Shown here: positions 16,513 to 24,319 of the stretch, one piece after another
How the letters are laid out: every line of letters begins with the position of its first letter
Numbering within the stretch: position 1 is the stretch's first letter
NCBI GenBank assembly: GCA_963718755.1
Contig: OY970376.1
Span: 1,364,001 to 1,428,000 of the forward strand
Reading direction: 5' to 3'
DNA length: 64,000 nt
Source: VRUE01 sp963718755
Lineage (GTDB): Bacteria; Actinomycetota; Thermoleophilia; Solirubrobacterales; 70-9
Made by a program: the position numbers and the translations under genes
Notes under the pieces: model-generated
Database searches by the model: none
What the model was told of the DNA's origin: nothing
What the model saw: only the letters and a program-made list of their open reading frames with translations

Positions 16513-17871
16513 GTGGTGCTGGACACGCAGATCCGTGAGGAGACCGGCAGCTCCGAGCGCGCCCTGATCGTCGAAGCCGTGATCGAGATCGCCGCCGAGC
16601 GCGGCTACGGCGAAACCACGATCGAGTCGATCCTCGACCGAGCGGGCCTCGATCGCCCCGCCTTCGACCGTCACTTCCGTGGCAAGTACGACTGCTTCCT
16701 CTCCGCCTGGCAGGAGATGAACGAGCAGTGCCTGGAGACGATGGTCAGCGCTTATGAGAGCTGCGAAGAGTGGCCCGACCGCCTCCGCGCCGTCGCCTAC
16801 CAGGTGATCGCCGGCCTCAGCAGCGATCCGTGCCGCGCCAGCTTTGGGGTCGAGGTGCTGGCCGCCGGCGACGCCGCCCGCGCCCGCCGCGACATGACGA
16901 TGCGGGTGATCGCCTCGCTGATCGACGCCGGCCGCCAGGAGATGGAGGACCCCGAGGCCGTTCCGCATACGACGGCTGAGGCCCTGGCCGGCTCCGCCTA
17001 CGGCCAGATCTACTCGCGGGTGGTGCGGGGGGCGGTTCACGAGCTGCCGGATCTGGTCCCGCAGCTGATGTCCGCGGCGGTGATGCCGTATTTGGGTATC
17101 GAGGCGGCTATGGCGGAGTTGAGCCGGGACTCCGGCGTGCCGGAGGGATATGCTCGCGGTGTGGCTCGCAAACGCGCCGACAAATCCGAGAAGGCTTCAA
17201 ATGACGGCGTCGAGGACTATCCGCCCGAGCTCGCCCGTCTGCCACCCGGCCGTCACGGGCTGCCTCGCGAGTTCGTCACCCATAACCAGCGGGAGCGCCT
17301 GATCGCGGGGATCGCCGAGGCGATTGCGGAAAACGGCTACTCGGGCACGACGATCGCCCACATCACCCGCGCCGCAGCCGTTTCCCGCCGCACCTTCTAC
17401 GAGCATTTCTCGAGCAAGGACGAGTGCTTCGTCGCCGCTTACGACACGGTGATGAAGGAGCTGCGCGAGCGCGTCTCGGCGGCCTTCGACGAGACCGAGG
17501 AGTGGCCGCAGGCGATCAAGGCGGGGATCGACGCGATGCTGCAGTTCCTCGCTGCCGAGCCGAACCTCGCCCGCCTCTGCATGGTCGAGGCGCTGGTCGC
17601 CGGTCCAGCCGTGGTCGAGCGCTACGACGCCGCGATCCAGAGCTTCGTCCCCTACTTCCAGGAGGGCCGCGAGGGCCGCCCGCCGGAGGTCCTCTCGCGC
17701 CTCTCGCCGACGACCGAGGAAGCGCTGGTCGGCGGCATGGTCTCGCTGATCTCGCGCCGCATCATCGCCGGCAAAACCGAGGAACTGGAGGACCTGCTCC
17801 CCGACCTGGTCGAGTTCACCCTGACGCCGTACGTCGGCAGCGCCGAGGCGGCCGAGATCGCCAAGGGCTGA
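16513..17871 (+). CDS. Tandem double TetR-family regulator
   Basis: 452 residues with two complete TetR units. Unit 1 (about 1-205) has ALIVEAVIEIAAERGYGETT, IESILDRAGLDRPAFDRHFR and GKYDCFLSAW. A charged linker (ARKRADKSEKASNDGVEDY) joins unit 2 (about 237-452), with PPGRHGLPREFVTHNQRERL and AAAVSRRTFYEHFSSKDECF. Each unit has its own ligand-domain end (LMSAAVMPYLGIE and LVEFTLTPYVGSA). TetR proteins normally dimerise, so a covalent pair may act as a single-chain heterodimer. A merged gene pair after loss of a stop is the alternative. GTG start at 16513 or 16516. Confidence 0.88.
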   Translation: MVLDTQIREETGSSERALIVEAVIEIAAERGYGETTIESILDRAGLDRPAFDRHFRGKYDCFLSAWQEMNEQCLETMVSAYESCEEWPDRLRAVAYQVIAGLSSDPCRASFGVEVLAAGDAARARRDMTMRVIASLIDAGRQEMEDPEAVPHTTAEALAGSAYGQIYSRVVRGAVHELPDLVPQLMSAAVMPYLGIEAAMAELSRDSGVPEGYARGVARKRADKSEKASNDGVEDYPPELARLPPGRHGLPREFVTHNQRERLIAGIAEAIAENGYSGTTIAHITRAAAVSRRTFYEHFSSKDECFVAAYDTVMKELRERVSAAFDETEEWPQAIKAGIDAMLQFLAAEPNLARLCMVEALVAGPAVVERYDAAIQSFVPYFQEGREGRPPEVLSRLSPTTEEALVGGMVSLISRRIIAGKTEELEDLLPDLVEFTLTPYVGSAEAAEIAKG

Positions 17872-17891
17872 CGGCCTCAGGGCCGTCAGCC
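17866..17891. terminator. Bidirectional hairpin terminator between convergent genes
   Basis: Arms 17866-17876 and 17881-17891 are perfect 11-bp inverted repeats with a 4-nt loop, spanning the stop of the double TetR gene and the end of the convergent PIN toxin gene. GC-rich with no T run. Confidence 0.65.
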
Positions 17892-18275
17892 GACCGGCCA
17901 GCTCTCGACCTCCAGCTCTTCCATCGGGAAGTCGCGGGGGTTGCCGGTCGCGAGTCGAGCACCAACGCCGACCGCGGCGGCGGCAATCAGGCAATCAGCT
18001 TGGCTGAGGGTTATCCCGCTTGCGGCGAAGCTCGCCCGCCAGCGTCCCGCGCGCTCGCCCTCGGCTCGCCCGAGCGGGGCGATCCGGAGGGCGCCGAGGA
18101 GGCGGCCGACGGCATCCTCCTCGGCGGATCTCGTTCCTCGCCACACCTCCTCGACGTTGATCGCGCAAACGTAGGGCGGCGCCCCTTCGCCGGACATCCT
18201 CCGCAGTCGCTCGGCCGCCCCGCGCCCACGCAGAGCGTCGATCAGAACCGTGGTGTCGAGAAGCAGCTGGGCCAC
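17886..18275 (-). CDS. VapC-like PIN-domain toxin (ribonuclease)
   Basis: 129 residues. PIN acidic residues appear in LLLDTTVLIDALRG, VEEVWRGTRSAEE, LSQADCLIAAAAVGVG and ARLATGNPRDFPMEELEVE. VapC enzymes cleave RNA using Mg2+ and are blocked by the partner encoded just upstream. It follows the ribbon-helix-helix antitoxin by 24 bp, so the two form one operon. Confidence 0.9.
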   Translation of the reverse strand: MAQLLLDTTVLIDALRGRGAAERLRRMSGEGAPPYVCAINVEEVWRGTRSAEEDAVGRLLGALRIAPLGRAEGERAGRWRASFAASGITLSQADCLIAAAAVGVGARLATGNPRDFPMEELEVESWPVG

Positions 18276-18299
18276 CTCAACGCTCCGATGGTGGCGCGC

Positions 18300-18539
18300 T
18301 CACCCGGCGCGTCGAGCATCTTCGCGGCGGCCCCGTCTCACCCAATCGGCGGGATCCTCGTCCCACTCGTGGCCGTGATCGTCGATCGCGCCGAGTGCCC
18401 CCGCGATTTCGCGCCAACGCCGCTCTTCATCGAGCGTGCGCTCGACCGCGTGCGCGATGAAGGCGCTTCTCTGCCGGCGTCCCGCAACACGATCCAGCTC
18501 ACCCACCAAAGCGTCATCCAGGCTTATGTGCAAACGCAT
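18300..18539 (-). CDS. VapB-like ribbon-helix-helix antitoxin
   Basis: 79 residues. MRLHISLDDALVGELDRVAG is a ribbon-helix-helix strand and first helix, followed by RRQRSAFIAHAVERTLDEER. The acidic C-terminus (DDHGHEWDEDPADWVRRG) is the probable toxin-binding tail. It is first in the operon with the PIN toxin and probably represses it. Confidence 0.85.
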   Translation of the reverse strand: MRLHISLDDALVGELDRVAGRRQRSAFIAHAVERTLDEERRWREIAGALGAIDDHGHEWDEDPADWVRRGRREDARRAG

Positions 18540-18576
18540 GTGCCTAAGTTAACACACAGCGCACGCCGTCCTGCGG

Positions 18577-19413
18577 TTAGGCGGCGCGAATTTCGGCGTC
18601 GAGCGCCTCGGCGGCGGAGCGAGCCTCCTCGGCGAAGTCATCGCCCGCCGAGGCGTAGATGATCGAGCGCGAGGCGGCGATCAGGAAGGCGTTGCTGCCG
18701 GACTCCTGATTGGCCGAGACCACGGCGGCGACGTCGCCGCCCTGGGCGCCGACTCCGGGGATCAGGATCGGCATCGTCGCCGGGACGTCCTCGCGGATCG
18801 CGCGCATCTCCTCCGGGTAGGTGGCGCCGACGACGAGGCCGCAGTTGCCCGCCGCGTTCCAGTCCCGAGCGACGGCGCGGGCGACGTGACGGTAGAGCGG
18901 CACCCCGTCGGCAACCAGGTCCTGGAGCTCGCCGGCACCTGGGTTGGACGTGCGGGCGAGGACGAAGACAAGCTTGTCGGCGCGCTCGATGAAGGGCGCC
19001 AGCGCCTCGCCGCCGAGGTAGGGGTGGACGGTGATCGCGTCGGCGCCGAGCTGCTCGAACGCCGCGGCGACGTAGCCGGCGTTGGTCGAGCCGATGTCAG
19101 CGCGCTTGGCGTCGAGGATCACGGCGGCGCCGGGGGCGCCCTCCCGAATCGCGGCGATCGTCTCGCTCAGGGCGAGGAAGCCTTCGCCGCCGAGCGCCTC
19201 GTAGAAGGCGGCGTTCGGCTTGTAGGCGCAGGCGAGGTCGGCGGTCGCCTCGATGATCCGCCCGTTGAACTCGACCACCCGCTCGCCGGTGGCCGCTCCT
19301 GCTGCCACCGCCTCCGGGATCAGCCCCGGATCGGGATCGAGGCCGATGACCAGGTGCTTTCCCACATCGAAGTGCCCGATCAGCAGCTCTGCGCAAGAGT
19401 CGCCCCGGTCCAT
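18577..19413 (-). CDS. pyrF: Orotidine 5'-phosphate decarboxylase, type 2
   Basis: 278 residues, the length of the long bacterial type. It converts OMP to UMP in pyrimidine synthesis. VIGLDPDPGLIP opens the barrel, AYKPNAAFYEALG follows, and DAKRADIGSTNAGY holds the catalytic Lys and Asp residues. VVGATYPEEMRAIR and LIPGVGAQGGD form the phosphate site. The ATG at 19413 is chosen, since the frame extends upstream without protein character. No other pyr genes are near. Confidence 0.93.
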   Translation of the reverse strand: MDRGDSCAELLIGHFDVGKHLVIGLDPDPGLIPEAVAAGAATGERVVEFNGRIIEATADLACAYKPNAAFYEALGGEGFLALSETIAAIREGAPGAAVILDAKRADIGSTNAGYVAAAFEQLGADAITVHPYLGGEALAPFIERADKLVFVLARTSNPGAGELQDLVADGVPLYRHVARAVARDWNAAGNCGLVVGATYPEEMRAIREDVPATMPILIPGVGAQGGDVAAVVSANQESGSNAFLIAASRSIIYASAGDDFAEEARSAAEALDAEIRAA

Positions 19414-19452
19414 GTCCGCAGCGTATATGCCTTGTGGCGTGGTAGCCGACAT

Positions 19453-19484
19453 GCAACGTCGCCGACACGCAACGTCGCCGACAC
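19453..19484. promoter_or_regulatory. Two tandem 16-bp repeats upstream of the ATPase gene
   Basis: GCAACGTCGCCGACAC is repeated exactly twice, and a third partial GCCGACA unit precedes it. The array ends 22 bp before the start at 19507 and lies between divergent genes, so it may bind a regulator of either. Confidence 0.5.
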
Positions 19485-19506
19485 CTCCTGTAGGTAAGCT
19501 CCTGTC

Positions 19507-20874
19507 ATGTTCGTCAACCGAACGGAGGAGCTGAAGCAGCTGGACACATGGTGGCGCGGACCCACCGCAGCGCTCGGCGTGGTCTGGGGGCGCCGTCGTG
19601 TGGGCAAGACGGCGCTGATCCAGCACTTCGCGGCGGATCGCCCGACCGTCTTCCATACCGGCGGCGGTCGCCCCGCGGCGGCCGAGCTCGCGGCGCTCTC
19701 CCGCGCCGCTCTGCCCCAGCTGGCCGCGACCTTCCGCGACCTCGCCGAGCGCCCGTTTGCCGACTGGGACGACGCCCTCGAGACCATGGCGAGCGCCGCG
19801 GCTGAGCGGCCGCTTCTGCTCGTCCTCGACGAGTGGCCCGCCCTGGTCGAGACCTCGCCGGAGCTGCCTAACCTGCTGCGCGCTGCCTGGGACCGTGTTC
19901 GCTCGCGCAGCAAGCTGAAGCTGCTGCTCTGCGGCTCGGCCGTGCGCACGATGGAGGCGATGCAGGAGGAGCGCGCGCCGCTCTACGGCCGCCTCGATCT
20001 CGCCCTTCTGCTCCACCCGTTCCGCCCTCACGAGGCGGCGCAGATGCTGCCGGCGCTGCGACCGGCCCAGCGTGCGTTGGTCTGGGGCCTGGTGGGCGGC
20101 ATGCCCCTCTACCTCCAGTGGTGGGACCAGCGCGCCAGCCCCCGGGTCAACCTCGCCCGCCTCGCCTGCACGCCGGGGGGCCAGCTCCTCACCGAGGGCC
20201 AGCTGGTGCTCGCCACCGAGGGGGAGGGTGGCGAGCTGGCTCGGCAGGTGCTCTACGCGATCGCCGCCGGCCGCACGCGCTTCAACGAGATCGAAGGGGC
20301 CGTCCGCGCCGATCCCACGCGGACGCTGGAGCGGCTCGTCGCCCTGCGCCTGGTCGAGCGCATCGTGCCGGTCACCGAGGACCCGCGCCGCACGCGGCGG
20401 CGGATCTACCGGATCGCCGACAACTTCCTCGCCTTTTGGCTCGGCCTGCTCGACCGCTACCGGCCCGAGATCGAGAGGGGTCTGGGGCAGAGCATCCTGC
20501 CGGTCCTGCTGAGCTCGCTCGACGATCACATGGGCGTCCCCTGGGAGGCCGCGTTCCGCGACCACCTTCGGCTGCGCGCGGCTGCCGGCGAGCTGGGCGG
20601 GGACGTCGTCGCGATCGGGCCCTTCTGGACGAGCGCTGAGGACCCGACCGAGATCGACGCCGTGGCGCTCGCCGGCCGCCGGCGCGAGGCCGTACTGCTC
20701 GGCGAGGCAAAGTGGGCGAAACGGGTCAACGCGGCGCGCCTGCGCGCGGAGCTGGAGCGAAAGGCGGCTGCCTTGCCCAGGCTTGTCGCCGAGCCTCGCT
20801 ACGCGATATGCGCTCGGGAGCGGATCGACAATCCCGACGGCGTGTTAGCGGTCACCGCCGAGGAGATCTTCTGA
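19507..20874 (+). CDS. ATP-binding protein with a C-terminal DUF234/PD-(D/E)XK-like domain
   Basis: 455 residues. Walker A is GRRRVGKTALIQHF and Walker B LLLVLDEWPALVE. A winged-helix segment (FNEIEGAVRADPTRTLERLV) follows, and the C-terminal part has EIDAVALAGRRREAVLLGEA followed by Lys, matching a PD-(D/E)XK nuclease-like fold. This is the archaeal-type ATPase plus DUF234 architecture, of unknown role and often carried by mobile or defensive regions. It is preceded by tandem repeats at 19453-19484. Confidence 0.85.
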   Translation: MFVNRTEELKQLDTWWRGPTAALGVVWGRRRVGKTALIQHFAADRPTVFHTGGGRPAAAELAALSRAALPQLAATFRDLAERPFADWDDALETMASAAAERPLLLVLDEWPALVETSPELPNLLRAAWDRVRSRSKLKLLLCGSAVRTMEAMQEERAPLYGRLDLALLLHPFRPHEAAQMLPALRPAQRALVWGLVGGMPLYLQWWDQRASPRVNLARLACTPGGQLLTEGQLVLATEGEGGELARQVLYAIAAGRTRFNEIEGAVRADPTRTLERLVALRLVERIVPVTEDPRRTRRRIYRIADNFLAFWLGLLDRYRPEIERGLGQSILPVLLSSLDDHMGVPWEAAFRDHLRLRAAAGELGGDVVAIGPFWTSAEDPTEIDAVALAGRRREAVLLGEAKWAKRVNAARLRAELERKAAALPRLVAEPRYAICARERIDNPDGVLAVTAEEIF

Positions 20875-20881
20875 GCCATAC

Positions 20882-21097
20882 CTATCCCTCGTCCTCTGGC
20901 AAGTTCGCCAAGTCCGCCTGGTCCTCCGGCCGCCCCTGCGCCACCTTCATCTCGCGCAGCCGGGCGAGGGAGCAAACCCGAACCGGGATCCCCAGCAGCT
21001 CGGTCTTGACCGCGTCCGCCTCGAGCTGGGAGTAGCTGGGCACGCCGCGGGCTCGTTGCACCACGTCGAGGCCGCCAAATCTCGTGTCGGCGGTCAC
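20882..21097 (-). CDS. C-terminal half of a split nucleotidyltransferase
   Basis: 71 residues from GTG 21097. TRFGGLDVVQRARGVPSY and VRVCSLARLREMKVAQGRPEDQ match the C-terminal part of MNT-like nucleotidyltransferases (the MKxxxGRPxDxxDL pattern). The upstream ORF stops at 21094 in another frame (GTGA overlap). Either a homopolymer frameshift at G9 (21102-21110) split one gene or the halves are coupled. Confidence 0.75.
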   Translation of the reverse strand: MTADTRFGGLDVVQRARGVPSYSQLEADAVKTELLGIPVRVCSLARLREMKVAQGRPEDQADLANLPEDEG

Positions 21098-21360
21098 GTT
21101 TCCCCCCCCCGGCGGATAACCCCAGCGTCTGAGCTCGGATCAAATCGGCGGTCGCCGACGGTGGGAAGAGTGGCCTCCAACTCCTCAAGGACCTGAGCCA
21201 TCCTTTTCAGGTTTTGCGGGTCGGGCTCCGGGACCAGGTCCAGATCGGCCGTACCGCGGACATAACCGTGCGCCGCCACCGCCACGCCGCCGATGACGAC
21301 GAAGCGAACCTCTCTTTCATGCAGCAGCTCGAGAAGCGAACGCAGGTCGAGCGCGCTCAA
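21094..21360 (-). CDS. N-terminal half of a split nucleotidyltransferase (MNT/DUF6036-like)
   Basis: 88 residues from TTG 21360. VRFVVIGGVAVAAHGYVRGT followed by ADLDLVPEPD is the nucleotidyltransferase core, with GG and the D-x-D metal-binding residues. The frame ends abnormally as RRGGET-stop after nine Gs; adding one G gives RRGGGNVTADTRFGG and joins the next ORF. The start overlaps the stop of a 52-residue small gene (TTGA). Family members are often toxin-antitoxin components. Confidence 0.8.
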   Translation of the reverse strand: MSALDLRSLLELLHEREVRFVVIGGVAVAAHGYVRGTADLDLVPEPDPQNLKRMAQVLEELEATLPTVGDRRFDPSSDAGVIRRGGET

Positions 21361-21515
21361 CGGCTTGCCGCCGCACCCTTGATGGCACCCAGCTGCGTGC
21401 AGAGCGCGTGTAAAAGCGCAAGACGCTCAGCCATGGATGCGCGACGATCGGCGGCGAGCCGCGCGGCTCGTGCGCGATCGAAGTCACCGATGTCGTGCGC
21501 TGGCGCCGCTGACAT
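21357..21515 (-). CDS. Small protein coupled to the nucleotidyltransferase (possible antitoxin)
   Basis: A 52-residue frame from ATG 21515 to a stop at 21357, found by translating the gap between annotated genes. It reads MSAAPAHDIGDFDRARAARL, then AADRRASMAERLALLHALC and TQLGAIKGAAASR. It is basic, probably helical, and shares a four-base stop/start overlap with the nucleotidyltransferase. Small partners of this type precede MNT-like enzymes, so an antitoxin or partner role is inferred. Confidence 0.6.
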   Translation of the reverse strand: MSAAPAHDIGDFDRARAARLAADRRASMAERLALLHALCTQLGAIKGAAASR

Positions 21516-21544
21516 GGCGGAAAGTCTAGCCGCGCCGGCAGCCT

Positions 21545-22162
21545 CTACTCCTCGCCGAAGAGCTGCAGGAAGGCGAGGTGGGTGAGGTCGTCGAGGAGGA
21601 GCTGGACTCCCTCGGTGCGGCCGGCGGCGATCTCGATGCTGAGCGATTCCTCGATCGCGCCGGCGACGAAGCCGGCGGTCATCGGGCTGGCACCGGGGCG
21701 GGCACCGGGCTCCTCGCGGGCGGTGTCCAGGGCGGCGGTCAGGCGCTCGACGACCTCCTGATGCTTGACCCAGGCATCACCCCGCGCCGCCCGCACCTCG
21801 ATCAGCAGCGCCTTTGCCAGCAGCGGTTGCTCGGCGAGGAAGCGCAGCAGCCCGGTCAGCCCGGCCCGGAACCCTTCGCGCCAGCTCGCCGCTTCGCCGC
21901 AGGCGCCGCGCACCTGCCTGGCGAGGTCCTCGGCCGCCCCTTCATAGGCTCGCGCGAAGCAGGCCTCCTTGCTGCCGAAGCGGCGGTGAAAACGGTCCCG
22001 CGTGATGCGGGCGCGGTCGGCGACCTCGCGCACGGTCGTCCTCGAATAGCCCATTTCCCCAGCGCTCAGCAGCATTGCCTCGAAGACGTCGGCGTCCGCG
22101 CTACGGTCCGGCACGACCTCCTCCCAGGAGCGAACGGCGCGCAGTGGCCCGGGTGCTTCCAT
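21545..22162 (-). CDS. TetR/AcrR family transcriptional regulator
   Basis: 205 residues. HTH: VFEAMLLSAGEMGYSRTTVR, EVADRARITRDRFHRRFGSK and EACFARAYEG. The recognition helix RDRFHRRF is atypical (Phe-His in place of Phe-Tyr). The ligand domain has EQPLLAKALLIEVRAARGDA. Divergent from the TetR gene at 22249 across an 86-bp gap with a clear 16-bp operator candidate. Confidence 0.88.
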   Translation of the reverse strand: MEAPGPLRAVRSWEEVVPDRSADADVFEAMLLSAGEMGYSRTTVREVADRARITRDRFHRRFGSKEACFARAYEGAAEDLARQVRGACGEAASWREGFRAGLTGLLRFLAEQPLLAKALLIEVRAARGDAWVKHQEVVERLTAALDTAREEPGARPGASPMTAGFVAGAIEESLSIEIAAGRTEGVQLLLDDLTHLAFLQLFGEE

Positions 22163-22183
22163 TCAGGACACCATAGCTTATGT

Positions 22184-22199
22184 TTGGGAACTTTCCCAA
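22184..22199. promoter_or_regulatory. Candidate TetR operator TTGGGAA-CT-TTCCCAA
   Basis: A perfect 7-bp inverted repeat with a 2-nt centre in the gap between divergent TetR genes. Its first 13 bases recur exactly at 24307-24319, upstream of a decayed TetR gene. Confidence 0.6.
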
Positions 22200-22248
22200 C
22201 TTCATGTACCTGTTTCGTACCAATGGGAACTAGCGCTATCCTGGGCCT

Positions 22249-22929
22249 GTGCGAGCCCTGCCTGGCAAGGAGAACCGGCAGCCTCCCGGCCCCGAGCCGG
22301 TCAGCCGCGACGCCGCCGCCGCCGACCAGCGCCGCCGCATCCTCGAGGCAACCGCCGAGCTGATCGCCGAGCAGGGCTACCAGGAGACGACGATGGAGGA
22401 GGTCGTCCGCCGCGCCAAGGTCGGCTACGCGACCTTCTACAAGCACTACCCCGACAAGGAGGCCGCCTTTCTCGCTCTGCTCGAGGCGGCGACCGACCGC
22501 ACCGTGAGCCGGGTCGAAGACGCCTACAAGCGCGAAGAAGGCCCCTGGGCGGACCGGGTCGGGGCGGGGCTCGGGGTGCTCTTCGCCGACGTCGCCGAGT
22601 ACCCGGCCGCTGCACGCGCGGTTCTGGTCGAGGCGGTCGCCGCCGGCCCCGAGGCGGCGGCGAAACACGAGGCGGCGCTGAAGCGCCTGGCGCCGTTGCT
22701 GCGGCCCGGCCGCGAGCTCAACCCGCGCCAGGCGGAGCTGCCCGAGAGCCTCGAGGAGACCCTCGCCGGCGGCGTCGTCTGGGTGCTGGGCCAGCGCCTG
22801 ATCGCCGGCGAAGCCGACAAGCTGCGCTCGCTCCTGCCCGAGACCCTCGAGTTCGTCCTCCGCCCCTACATCGGCGAGGACGAAGCAGCGCGGGAGGCCG
22901 GCGAGGTCGCCGACGCGATCTCCGCCTAG
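22249..22929 (+). CDS. TetR/AcrR family transcriptional regulator
   Basis: 226 residues from GTG 22249. HTH: RRRILEATAELIAEQGYQET, TMEEVVRRAKVGYATFYKHY and PDKEAAFLALLEAATD. The ligand domain includes YPAAARAVLVEAVAAGPEAA and ETLEFVLRPYIGEDEAA. The next TetR gene follows after 19 bp, so the two likely share a transcript driven from the 22184 operator. Confidence 0.9.
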   Translation: MRALPGKENRQPPGPEPVSRDAAAADQRRRILEATAELIAEQGYQETTMEEVVRRAKVGYATFYKHYPDKEAAFLALLEAATDRTVSRVEDAYKREEGPWADRVGAGLGVLFADVAEYPAAARAVLVEAVAAGPEAAAKHEAALKRLAPLLRPGRELNPRQAELPESLEETLAGGVVWVLGQRLIAGEADKLRSLLPETLEFVLRPYIGEDEAAREAGEVADAISA

Positions 22930-22948
22930 CCCGCTTCGCGCATAGGCG

Positions 22949-23578
22949 ATGCCCGCCGAAGAGCTCGGTCCCCTGCCCGCCGGCCGCCACGGCTACAGCC
23001 GCGAGCAGGTCGCCCACCACCAGCGCGAGCGTCTGATCGCCGGCCTCGCCGAAGCGGTCGCCGAGAAGGGCTACGCCGCGGTGACCCTGTCGGACATCGT
23101 CAAGCACGCCAAGGTAAGCCGCCGCGTCTTCTACGCCAACTTCGAGAGCAAGGAGCAGTGCTTCCTCGCGGCGTTCGAGGTGGTCGTGGGGCACCTGCAC
23201 GAGCTGGTGGCCGAGGCGGTCGACGGCATCGAGGGATGGCCGCAGCAGGCGATCGCCGCGACTCGCGCGACGCTCGCTTTCCTTGCCTCCGAGCCCGACC
23301 TGGCGCGGCTCGTCCTGGTCGAATCGCGCGGGGCCGGCCCCGCCGTGACCGGGCGCTTCAACGAGGCAGTGGGGGAGATAGCGCCGCTGCTGTCCCGAGG
23401 CCGCGGCGAGCGCCCCGAGGCCGAGCGCCTCCCCGAGTCGACCGAGGACTCGACCATCGGATCACTCGTCTCACTCGCCCACCGCAAGGTCGCGGCAGGC
23501 GAAGCCGCGCAACTGGAGGGTCTCCTTCCCGACTTCACCGAGCTCATCCTCCTGCCCTACCTTGGCCAAGTTGGCTAA
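22949..23578 (+). CDS. TetR family transcriptional regulator (GRHxxxREx subgroup)
   Basis: 209 residues. LPAGRHGYSREQVAHHQRER matches the lead of the regulators at 15736 and in the second half of 16513. The HTH continues LIAGLAEAVAEKGYAAVTLS, DIVKHAKVSRRVFYANFESK and EQCFLAAFEVVV. The C-terminus FTELILLPYLGQVG is as in its paralogues. Second gene of a TetR pair. Confidence 0.9.
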   Translation: MPAEELGPLPAGRHGYSREQVAHHQRERLIAGLAEAVAEKGYAAVTLSDIVKHAKVSRRVFYANFESKEQCFLAAFEVVVGHLHELVAEAVDGIEGWPQQAIAATRATLAFLASEPDLARLVLVESRGAGPAVTGRFNEAVGEIAPLLSRGRGERPEAERLPESTEDSTIGSLVSLAHRKVAAGEAAQLEGLLPDFTELILLPYLGQVG

Positions 23579-23599
23579 GGACGCTGCTATTCTTTTCCT

Positions 23600-23842
23600 A
23601 TGACCCGTACCTTCAGCATCGGCGAGGCGAAGACCAACCTCTCCAAGCTCGTCGCGCTTGCCGAGCAGGGTGAGCGTGTGGAGCTGCGACGGGGCCCCAA
23701 GCCGGTGGTCCGGCTGGTTGCTTTGCCTGCTGCCGACGCTTCCCGGCGCAAACCGGGAGCGCTCAAAGGCCGGATCAAGCTGGCCGACGACTTCGATGTC
23801 TGGCCCGAGGACGTCGCCCGCGCCCTTGGGGTTGAGGGCTGA
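23600..23842 (+). CDS. Phd/YefM-like antitoxin
   Basis: 80 residues. RTFSIGEAKTNLSKLVALAE followed by QGERVELRRGPKPVVRLVAL is the Phd/YefM DNA-binding fold. The C-terminal segment (KLADDFDVWPEDVARALG) would wrap the toxin. Its stop overlaps the proposed CTG start of the PIN toxin. Confidence 0.88.
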   Translation: MTRTFSIGEAKTNLSKLVALAEQGERVELRRGPKPVVRLVALPAADASRRKPGALKGRIKLADDFDVWPEDVARALGVEG

Positions 23843-24228
23843 GGCTTCTCACCGACACCCATGCCGCGCTGTGGTGGCTGCAGGACGATCCGCGGCTCTC
23901 GGCTGAGGCACGGAAGGCGCTCGCCGCTGCCGAGGCGCCGATGCTCAGCGCTTGCACTCTGTTCGAGGTTGCGATCAAGTCGTCCCTGGGCAAGCTTGAG
24001 GTTCCCGTGGAGTGGGCGGAGGAGCTGATGGCGGAGGGCTTCAGCCTGTTGCCGATCTCCCTCGCCCATGCGCGGGCATATCGAGAGCTGCCGTACGTAG
24101 ACGTGGGCGGCAGCCCCTTTCATGACCCCTTCGACCGACTGTTGGTTGCCCAGGCCGAAGTCGAGGGGATCCCGATCGTGACTCGGGATCCGGCGATCAT
24201 CGCTCACGGTCCCAGAACCGTCTGGTAG
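23839..24228 (+). CDS. PIN-domain toxin with probable CTG start
   Basis: About 129 residues. The frame matches PIN toxins from its first residues (RLLTDTHAALWWLQDD), with acidic residues in TLFEVAIKSSLGKL, HDPFDRLLVAQAE and VTRDPAIIAHG. Upstream in this frame there is a stop at 23833-23835 and the only codon able to start full-length translation is CTG at 23839, in a CTGA overlap with the antitoxin stop. The first ATG (23941) would remove the first catalytic Asp. Either CTG initiation or a start-codon mutation is implied. Confidence 0.8.
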   Translation: MRLLTDTHAALWWLQDDPRLSAEARKALAAAEAPMLSACTLFEVAIKSSLGKLEVPVEWAEELMAEGFSLLPISLAHARAYRELPYVDVGGSPFHDPFDRLLVAQAEVEGIPIVTRDPAIIAHGPRTVW

Positions 24229-24306
24229 ACGCAGAAGCCCAGCCACGCCGCGCTGGTACTCAAGCATCTTGCCTTGGGAACGCATCTAGGAACGCGTTTT
24301 CTCTTT

Positions 24307-24319
24307 TTGGGAACTTTCC
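24307..24319. promoter_or_regulatory. Copy of the TetR operator sequence upstream of a TetR remnant
   Basis: Thirteen bases (TTGGGAACTTTCC) identical to the first 13 of the operator at 22184-22199; the second arm is degenerate. It suggests that the remnant downstream once was regulated like the 22-kb TetR pair. Confidence 0.45.

Noticed and set aside
17866..17891. Hairpin after the double TetR gene as another mobile palindrome
   Set aside because: Short 11-bp stem at a convergent gene end, no second copy; better explained as a terminator.
19414..20565. Upstream extension of the pyrF frame over the ATPase gene
   Set aside because: The extension is antisense to a clear ATPase gene; pyrF starts properly at 19413.
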